Positions 27,086-33,409 of a DNA stretch of 33,409 nucleotides are shown in pieces (the first letter of the stretch is position 1; each line of letters begins with the position of its first letter). The notes beneath the pieces are model-generated. The model was not told where the DNA came from. It worked only from the letters and a program-made list of their open reading frames with translations, and made no database searches. This stretch comes from Thraustochytrium sp. TN22 (taxonomy: Eukaryota; Sar; Bigyra; Thraustochytrida; Thraustochytriidae), in assembly GCA_013306675.1 (NCBI GenBank), contig JABLUY010000324.1:1-33409 (forward strand), read 5' to 3'. The translations under genes were made by a program, and so were the position numbers.

Positions 27086-29821
27086 ATGGCATGGCAGGCA
27101 AACAAGAATTGCGTGCTGCGTGCCACCATGGTCTGGAGCACGGTGAAGAGGTACTTCACGGGAGACAGCGGCGAGGGCTTGGGCTCGCCAGTAGCTCCTG
27201 GGAAGCCCGCCTCTTCGCGAGCAGCTCCCGCAGCAAGCTCAGCTCGAGCACCGTCAACAAAAGCCTCTGCCACTCACGCGGCCCCGGTGACATGGGGCAA
27301 GGGCCAGATCCTAGCGTGGGCTACCCTTCTCGCGCTAGAGGAAGACGAGGCGCTTGAGCGGCTCGTAATGGAGCTCCGCGAGGTCAGGAAGTACGCTGAC
27401 ATGCTCCGAAGGGACCTGGAGAAGCGGCGTCTGAATATCTCAGCAGCCAGCAAGGACGACCTCATGTTTCTGCTGTCCACGGTGGGCGCTCGGGGCCTCT
27501 CAAGACTGAACAAGGACGACCTTGTGCAGCAGGTTGAGCAGTGGCTCGCCACACCGCCTGCGGGAAGTCGAAGCGGCACTCCGGCCCATCGGGACGCGCT
27601 CATTCGTCTTGGCACGGCTGCTCGGTCCTTCGAGGGCAGGCGCGGCGTTGCTGAGGCGCTTTTGCGTGGGCGAACGCCGGCATGCTTTCGCGATGAGGTG
27701 GTTCTCACTTTCAACGCGGCTAGCCTCAAAAGATGGGCCTCTCACGTAAAGCTTTCGGGCCCCAAGCCCCTCAGGAAGGATATCCTGGCGAACCTCCTGG
27801 TGCAGAAGTGGCCGCCCGAGGTGTTGCGTTCATTGGAGAATGAACGTACGCTCGCTCATTCTGCAGACGCTGCTGCGGAGCGGAGAGTTCCGGAGCCACC
27901 CAGCTCGCAAAATTCTGGCGTCGCTGTCAAGGTGGAGCACAAGCCTGCGTCGAGCCCTGCTGAGCCGAGGTGCGAGTCTGGCACTAGCAGCGACGTTGCG
28001 GGTCTACAGAGAAGGACCGAAACAGCGGTCGCTTGCGCTGCGTCGAGCCCTGCTGAGCCGAGCTGCGAGCCTGGCACTAGCAGCGACGTTGCGGTTCCAC
28101 AGACAAGGACCGAAACAGTGGTCGCTCGCGCTGAGGCGAAGCAGGGCCCTGTTCCGACTCTTCCTGAGCCGAGGTACGAAGCCGCCGCAACTCACCACGA
28201 CGGCAAGGATACCCATGCGGTGACGGCCTCAGCCGTATCAGGTGGTCCTAGAGCGGTGGAGGACTGTGTGTCGCGCCCTGCAGAGCACGGCTGGCGCCAT
28301 GGGCAAAGACGCGCGTGGGCAGAACTCCTTGCATCGGAGGCCTCGCCGAAGACGCTGACCACGCTGGAGAACCTCACGCTGCTACACTGCCACGGGAAAA
28401 AGCTCCAGTCGTACTACGAAGTGACGCTGCGCAGCGCAGCGACGCCTGCGTATTACCACAAGGTCGACGCGCGCGTGTTGGCGACCTTCCTGGCAGCCGT
28501 GGAAACCCAGCCGTACTGTGCCGATGATGCCATGCCCACAGAACCCTCCGAAAAGCGCAAGGAGTGTTTGCAACCCCATGGCGGGAGCCTGCTTGACTCA
28601 ACGAGCCTCGCAAAGCGCGTCTCGCAATGGGTGGCTCTGCATCCCAAGGTGCCCATTGCCGAGACGCAGCAGCTAAAGGACGCCTTCACCGCACTTGGCT
28701 CCGCAGCGAGGCCCCAGGAGGCATTTCCGGACTTTTTCATGAAAACCATCCTCGCCATGGACCCAGAGAGCTTTCGGAGGCGGATCCTTTGCGTGTTTCA
28801 GCTGCCAGTACTCCGTCAGTGGGCAAAGTTCATCGGGGTGGCGTCCACTGGAATCAACAAGCCTGAGCTGATGGATCGCCTCATCGAGCCTTGGCCGGAG
28901 AAAGCGCTCGCAAGCTTTGCGGACGGCACAAACCGCCGAGCGGAGCTGAAGGCAACAAAAGGGCAGAAAAGGAGCGCCCTATCCTCGAGCTGTGGCTGTC
29001 CAGAGGAGGAGCGCCCGAGCAAGCAGCTCAAGAATGAGACCGCACGTACTGATACAAAGAAGACGCCGAACGCAAGCGTAAGTGCTGGCGGTACAGCGAA
29101 CCCGAGCGACGTGCTTGCTCGGTGCGAAGCAGTTGAGGTCAACGCGCGGCAACGCAAGGACCTGGAAGAAGAAGAAGCTTCTCTCTTCAGCAAGATACTG
29201 GAGATCAAACGGCAAAAGAAAATGCTGAATGACGAGGATGCCGAGCTCAGGAGCGCGATGACAGAAGCTGTCAAAGAGCTAGCTCGGGACTTCGACAAGC
29301 TGAAAAGTCGGAACGAGACGTTCCGCAGGGCTCTGGAGAGCCTTGCGCCCTCGGCTCGTTCAGCGATGAAACATGATACCTTCATGTCGCCGAGAGACTA
29401 TGGGCGTATCCTCAAGAAGCACAAGATTCCTGGATTTGAATACAACTCGGACACCGACAACATCTGCCATGTGGTCGCGCGCAAAAATGGCGGCCCAGAC
29501 CATCCGATCAACTTCCTGATTCTGAGCAAGGAATCCAACTCCTACATGGGCACGAAGCTGGACGAAGTGTACTGTTATCTGATCGGGCGCACGCGCACGC
29601 AGAAGATCCTAGACATTTGCCGCAATGAGCGCAACGACGGCACGCAAACGTACTGGGACGTGGGCAAGGGGGGGAGATATCTCACTGACCCGCGTCACCA
29701 TTGGCACGGTCTGTCCGCGGACGAGATTTGCACGAGAGGCCAAGATATCTTGCGCAATGCGCGACACGACAATCGCGACATGGAGAAGGCAAGGCCCAAG
29801 GAAGGGCCCGAGTCAAGATGA
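27086..29821 (+). CDS. Protein with two novel SAP-like domains, coiled coil and HNH-like C-terminus, 911 aa
   Basis: Copy A (about 69-250) starts WGKGQILAWATLLAL and ends LRKDILANLLVQKWP. Copy B (about 400-611) starts WRHGQRRAWAELLAS and ends INKPELMDRLIEPWP. Between them lies a Ser/Pro/Thr linker with a 31-residue tandem repeat. After copy B come a basic tail, a coiled coil (about 688-752) and a C-terminal region with NICHVVARKNGGPDHPINFL then SKESNSYMG (about 785-815), matching the His-(x)n-GGxD-(x)n-Asn-(x)n-Asn layout of HNH/beta-beta-alpha-metal nucleases. It is likely a nucleic-acid-binding protein, possibly a nuclease. The open frame begins at a TTG at 26954; the ATG at 27086 has an ideal context (CACCATGG), and 27128 is also strong (GCCACCATGG). 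The family is unrecognised. Confidence 0.8.
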   Translation: MAWQANKNCVLRATMVWSTVKRYFTGDSGEGLGSPVAPGKPASSRAAPAASSARAPSTKASATHAAPVTWGKGQILAWATLLALEEDEALERLVMELREVRKYADMLRRDLEKRRLNISAASKDDLMFLLSTVGARGLSRLNKDDLVQQVEQWLATPPAGSRSGTPAHRDALIRLGTAARSFEGRRGVAEALLRGRTPACFRDEVVLTFNAASLKRWASHVKLSGPKPLRKDILANLLVQKWPPEVLRSLENERTLAHSADAAAERRVPEPPSSQNSGVAVKVEHKPASSPAEPRCESGTSSDVAGLQRRTETAVACAASSPAEPSCEPGTSSDVAVPQTRTETVVARAEAKQGPVPTLPEPRYEAAATHHDGKDTHAVTASAVSGGPRAVEDCVSRPAEHGWRHGQRRAWAELLASEASPKTLTTLENLTLLHCHGKKLQSYYEVTLRSAATPAYYHKVDARVLATFLAAVETQPYCADDAMPTEPSEKRKECLQPHGGSLLDSTSLAKRVSQWVALHPKVPIAETQQLKDAFTALGSAARPQEAFPDFFMKTILAMDPESFRRRILCVFQLPVLRQWAKFIGVASTGINKPELMDRLIEPWPEKALASFADGTNRRAELKATKGQKRSALSSSCGCPEEERPSKQLKNETARTDTKKTPNASVSAGGTANPSDVLARCEAVEVNARQRKDLEEEEASLFSKILEIKRQKKMLNDEDAELRSAMTEAVKELARDFDKLKSRNETFRRALESLAPSARSAMKHDTFMSPRDYGRILKKHKIPGFEYNSDTDNICHVVARKNGGPDHPINFLILSKESNSYMGTKLDEVYCYLIGRTRTQKILDICRNERNDGTQTYWDVGKGGRYLTDPRHHWHGLSADEICTRGQDILRNARHDNRDMEKARPKEGPESR
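27947..28132. repeat. 93-bp tandem duplication in the linker
   Basis: Two in-frame copies of 93 bp (31 residues), starting at 27947 and 28040, encode SSPAEPRCESGTSSDVA-type units. They differ at few bases, so the duplication is recent relative to the domain copies around it. A third degenerate unit (TLPEPRYEAA) may follow. Confidence 0.9.
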
Positions 29822-29842
29822 ACATATTTCTGTTATCAAAAG

Positions 29843-31933
29843 TCATGATAGGCGCGGCTTGGGATCCTCTCCTTGCTGGAGCATCTCCTTGGGCACCTTG
29901 CGCTTGGCGCTGTTGGCAACTGTGGCGGAGAGGCGGGCCTCGAGGCGGTTGATGGAGCCCACGAGGTGCGCATAGGTGCTGCCGGGGCCACCGGCGGAGT
30001 CGTCGTCGGAGCGGTGCGTCTCATCGAAGACGAGGCGGTGGTGCACAGCCATTTCATTGCAAAGGTAGGACACGAGGCGCGGGCCGACCTGATACTCGCC
30101 GGCACGGTCCTTGTCGAGGCGCGCCTTGAAGTCCTCGTGGTCGACGTTGACGTAAAGGTTGCGGTCGGCCAAGAAGCTGCGGCGCGGCTCGGCGTTGGGG
30201 TCGGTGCCGGAGGCGTGGACGAAGCGCACCTCGAAGAGGCCGGCTCGGTGCGAGTTCTTCTTTTTCCTGTTGCTCGACTCGCGCTTGGCGCGGTCGGTGC
30301 GCACACGCGACTCGCGAACCACGGGCCGATACTCGACGTTATCGAGCGCGATGGTCTTGTCAAGGTCTTCCTCCGGCGCCTCGGACTCCGGCTCGGGCGG
30401 GGGCGGAGGGCGGGCGCCCTCGACCTCGACGAGCTCGTCGTCGTCAACGTCGACATTGAGGTCCTTCTCGTCGAAGCGGAGCAGATCGGCGACGGACTCG
30501 CGCAGCGCGCCCTCGAGCTCCGAGAGCGTGTCTTCGACGGTGAGCTCGATGACGCGCTGCAGCTCGGCCATGAGCTCGTCCTCGAGCGGCTGCAGCGCCT
30601 CGTAGAGGGTTTTGCGATTGGCGGAGCGGACAAAGTCGTCGCGTGTGAGCACGGGCGAGAGCGCGGCGCCGACCTCGATGCGGCCGCACACGCTGGGGTG
30701 CTCCCAGAGTCGCGCCTTGTGCGAGGAGGCCTCAAGAAAGGATGAGAGGCGGTAGGCCTCGGCGATGGAGCGGCCGGACTTGAAGAAGCGCACGCGCTTC
30801 TCCGGCATGACCTCGCGCGTGACGACCACGTCCGCACTCACCGTGCCGCCACCCCCCGGCAGCTCGATGGTGCGCTGGAAGCGCGTGCCGTCCAGCGTGG
30901 CGTAGTCAAAGGCCTCACAGACGCGCTCGCGCCGTACGAGCTGCGTCTTACGTTTGGTGGCCTTGGCGGGCTTGGCGGGCTTGCGGCCTGCCGCGTTGCG
31001 CGCCGCGACGTGGCCCACCACGATGCGTGCGCCGCCGTCGCTGAGGAGGCCCTCGAAGTGGTTCTCAATGTCGCGGCACAGCGACGCAAAGCGCACCGAC
31101 TCGAACCAGACCGGGTCGATGTCCACGAGCGCGACGGCCGTCCCGCTCGTGCCGGCGCCCGGCAAGATGGACGGGTAGGTCCGTGCGGCGGCTGCCGCGC
31201 CGGCGTCCTCCACTTCGTCCTCCACCTCGATGTCGGAGTCCGTGGCCGGCGCGGCCACCTTGAGCACGCGCCTCTCCACGGCGTCGCGCACCAGGTCGTC
31301 CGTGCGCAGCAGGTCCTCCATGCCGATGCGGCGCGCGCGCGGCACCTGGCTGCTGTAGCGGTCCAGCACAACGTAGCGCACGTCGTCACCGGGCTCGTTC
31401 TTGGGCGAGGTGTACACGTGCAGGCGGCTCGCGGCGGCACGAAAGGCGTGTGCCCCGAAGCCGAACTGGCCGTTCAGGTGCGCGGAGCTGCGCTTTTGCG
31501 AGTCGCCAATGCCCAGGACCAGCTGCATGAGCGTCTCCTCGTCCATGCCCAGGCAGCTGTCGCGGATCCAGATGCAGCGCTTCACCGCGTCGATGTCAAT
31601 GCGGAGCTCCACGCGCTCCGTCGCCGCCAGCTCGCCGCGGTGGCGCCCATCCTCGGCGCTATCCAGCCCGTTGTCGACGTACTCCATCACCACGCGCGAC
31701 ATGCTCCTGTACGTGGACGCGATGGCGTTCAGCAGCGCCGTCGGGTTCTTGATGCGCACGTCCAACGGCGTGTCCTTGTCCGTCTCCGTCGACAGCGCGC
31801 GCCGCTGGGGCCGCCGCAGCGCGAGCGGCCGCGGGCCCGCCCTCCAGGTCGAGCCCCTGCCCGCCATGGGCGCCGCCGCATCCAGCGCCAAGGCGCGCCG
31901 CGCCACGCGCGCGGCGCCGCGCCACGCCGCCAT
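29843..31933 (-). CDS. GHKL ATPase with mitochondrial-type presequence, 696 aa
   Basis: Residues 1-49 are Arg/Ala-rich with no acidic residue apart from Asp18 and end RRPQRRALSTE, typical of a mitochondrial presequence and cleavage site. The Bergerat ATP-binding fold follows: EYVDNGLDSA (Glu84, Asn88), IRDSCLGMD (Asp125, in place of DxGxG) and GQFGFGAHAF (155-164). This resembles MutL/MORC/HATPase_c_3 proteins rather than Hsp90/TRAP1. The middle part (RVRFFKSGRSI, CGRIEVGAALSPVLTRDDF) fits a transducer-like second domain, then an acidic and Lys-rich segment (about 505-570). The C-terminal part (RNLYVNVDHEDFK) resembles that of bacterial GHKL ATPases of unknown role. The frame extends upstream to a TTG at 32170 through an Asp-Arg repeat; the first ATG is 31933. 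Its stop lies 21 bp from the HNH-like gene's stop. Confidence 0.82.
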   Translation of the reverse strand: MAAWRGAARVARRALALDAAAPMAGRGSTWRAGPRPLALRRPQRRALSTETDKDTPLDVRIKNPTALLNAIASTYRSMSRVVMEYVDNGLDSAEDGRHRGELAATERVELRIDIDAVKRCIWIRDSCLGMDEETLMQLVLGIGDSQKRSSAHLNGQFGFGAHAFRAAASRLHVYTSPKNEPGDDVRYVVLDRYSSQVPRARRIGMEDLLRTDDLVRDAVERRVLKVAAPATDSDIEVEDEVEDAGAAAAARTYPSILPGAGTSGTAVALVDIDPVWFESVRFASLCRDIENHFEGLLSDGGARIVVGHVAARNAAGRKPAKPAKATKRKTQLVRRERVCEAFDYATLDGTRFQRTIELPGGGGTVSADVVVTREVMPEKRVRFFKSGRSIAEAYRLSSFLEASSHKARLWEHPSVCGRIEVGAALSPVLTRDDFVRSANRKTLYEALQPLEDELMAELQRVIELTVEDTLSELEGALRESVADLLRFDEKDLNVDVDDDELVEVEGARPPPPPEPESEAPEEDLDKTIALDNVEYRPVVRESRVRTDRAKRESSNRKKKNSHRAGLFEVRFVHASGTDPNAEPRRSFLADRNLYVNVDHEDFKARLDKDRAGEYQVGPRLVSYLCNEMAVHHRLVFDETHRSDDDSAGGPGSTYAHLVGSINRLEARLSATVANSAKRKVPKEMLQQGEDPKPRLS

Positions 31934-33383
31934 GGGCTCGCCTGCCGCGCCCACCCCCGCCGCCGCAGCGCGCGCGCCGCCGCCGACGATGAGCCGGAAT
32001 TCGGGGTTGGCTGCAGTGCCAGAGGGGCGGTGGCGGTGCTGCTCCAGCTTCTTGGGTTCGTGGTGGTGGCCATCACGGCCGCGGTCGCGGTCGCGGTCGC
32101 GGTCGCGGTCGCGGCGATGGCCACGGAAGTGGCCCGGCACGGCATCGTTGAAGGATAGGATCTTGATCAAGAAGCTGGAGGGCTAGCGGGTGTTTCTGGG
32201 GTGAGCATGGCGAACGAAGCATCACGACGCCATGCGCCTTGGCCCTGGTCAGCCAGCTGCAAAAGAGGAGCAGGCGTACACGCCGATGGAAAGGGTTCTC
32301 TTTTGATTGGGCTCAAGGGAACATTTGAACCTAACATTGGGTCAAGGCGGGCATGTCTCTGGGCCAAGCCGGGGCCAGAAGGCGGTAGTTGGGACAATGT
32401 TTCGCTCGCTTTTGTGGGAGGTGCGTGTCGCGCCGCGCCCGGACGAGGAGGCGAGAGCGAGGCACGCGCGCGCATACCGGTCTCCAACGGTGAGCGCCAA
32501 CGACTTCGGGGACATTTGCGCTCCGGTCGACCTGGAAACAAGCGCACCACTGTGAGCCGCTCCGGCCTCAAGGCCCACCCACCCACGCTCGCAAGCACGC
32601 TCGCGCCTCGTCCGCTGCGCCAACCCCATTTCGCCTGGCATCTAGGTCTCGCCTGTTTTGGTAGCCTGGCCCGACCTGTCCGAGAAGTGATTCATGCAAT
32701 GATCGATGGTCCGCCTCGTGCGTGCTCGGGACATCCCACGTTACCAGCCGCAGAGCACTGCGACGCCCGAGCAACGGCGTCCGTCATCCACAACGAGCAC
32801 GCGGCCGAGACGCCAAGAGCCGCCCATAGCGGCGAGCAAGGCCGCCGCTGCCAAGCGGCGCACCGCACCGGGCGCACTCCCATCATGGCATGTGAGCCAC
32901 CGCCATCAATCAACGCACTCGCGCGCCACGCGTTCTCTGCAGAACGCCCGCGCAACCCCAATTCCCTCAGCCGCGCCAGAGGGCGCGTGAGGCACCGGCT
33001 ACCCGAAACTGCCCTCCTTGGGGAGAGGGCCATCACGGGAAAATTCGGTCGCCCCTCCGGCGCGCGCGGCTCTTTCAAAAAAATCGCGCGGCGCGCCCCC
33101 CGCCCCCACTGGCCGTTTCCCGCGGTCGGCGTGCCAGTGGCGCAGGGGCAGCGGCGCGGGAGGGGCGAAACGGGGCGAAAAGGCGGCGATAACAGGACGC
33201 GCGCCCCCGCGCAGTGGGCGGCGGGCGGGGGCAGAGGGTGGCGGCGAGAGCAATAACCGCGGCGACGGCGCAGCAAACTACGCGAGGCCGCGCCGAGACC
33301 GCAGGCTCCGCCGCGCGCCGCGCCCGCCCCCGCCCCCGCGCGCGCCGCGCCCGCGCGCCGCCGCTACGCCACGCGCGTCCGCG
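31934..33383. promoter_or_regulatory. Right-end intergenic region
   Basis: Apart from a GGTCGC array near the GHKL gene start, this 1.45-kb stretch has no family-like reading frame. A long + frame (32207-33256) is Arg/Gly/Pro-rich and judged noise. TGCCAGTG occurs at 33132-33139, and the last 150 bp are extremely GC-rich, like the promoter block upstream of the demethylase. Confidence 0.45.
32081..32116. repeat. GGTCGC hexanucleotide repeat
   Basis: Five to six tandem copies of GGTCGC lie about 150 bp upstream of the GHKL ATG. Read on the - strand in the upstream frame they give Asp-Arg repeats, but that frame has no ATG, so this is probably 5' UTR or promoter. Confidence 0.9.
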
Positions 33384-33409
33384 ATGCCGCCCGCTGCCAA
33401 CACCGGCAC
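33384..33409 (+). CDS. Possible start of a further gene (partial)
   Basis: An ATG at 33384 opens a frame (MPPAANTG) that runs off the window. It lies after a CpG-rich block and 245 bp after a TGCCAGTG motif, and its strand would continue the alternation. Nothing can be said of its product. Confidence 0.25.

Noticed and set aside
31934-32170. 79-codon upstream extension of the GHKL ATPase with Asp-Arg repeats
   Set aside because: Begins at TTG with no ATG; starting at 31933 gives a good mitochondrial presequence.
32207-33256. Long + strand frame at the right end
   Set aside because: No motif, Arg/Gly/Pro-rich, and it runs through promoter-like GC-rich sequence; kept as intergenic.

Overview
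The window looks like nuclear DNA of a GC-rich, gene-dense, intron-poor microbial eukaryote. The genes are eukaryotic: a KDM5/JARID1-type histone demethylase, neurochondrin, an SLC35F-type transporter, a class C GPCR and a kinase-WD40 protein. One gene has two spliceosomal introns with GTACGT donors and CTGAC branch sites. The others read through as single exons. Overall style (long single-exon GC-rich genes, GABA-B-like receptors, short simple repeats between genes) fits a stramenopile, perhaps a thraustochytrid. That placement is inference from style; no marker gene was compared.

Layout: twelve genes alternate strand without exception. (1) 77-2026 +, orphan single-pass membrane protein; (2) 2216-4162 -, neurochondrin; (3) 4434-5456 +, IAH1-like SGNH esterase with two introns; (4) 5744-7045 -, SLC35F-like carrier; (5) 7986-8288 +, small orphan; (6) 8457-14843 -, KDM5-like demethylase of 2128 aa; (7) 16430-17713 +, orphan membrane/coiled-coil protein; (8) 17941-21447 -, tandem PstS-like domains fused to a class C 7TM receptor; (9) 22513-25323 +, helical bundle-kinase-WD40 protein; (10) 25444-26244 -, small nuclear-type protein with a new repeat domain; (11) 27086-29821 +, two copies of the same domain plus an HNH-like motif; (12) 29843-31933 -, GHKL ATPase with a mitochondrial-type presequence. 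A further + gene may begin at 33384. Convergent gaps are short (21-287 bp) and divergent gaps are longer (271-1586 bp).

Most interesting: (a) the receptor in which bacterial-type phosphate-binding domains replace the usual Venus flytrap, a candidate phosphate-sensing GPCR; (b) an undescribed ~190-residue domain present three times in two head-to-head genes, one of them ending in a possible HNH nuclease and lying 21 bp from the GHKL ATPase gene; (c) an MLKL-like layout extended by a WD40 propeller; (d) the 8-mer TGCCAGTG, recurring mostly in divergent intergenic regions. Several open frames extend upstream of the first ATG only through GTG or TTG codons; starts here use the first supported ATG. 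There are no tRNA, rRNA, CRISPR or transposon features that I can support.
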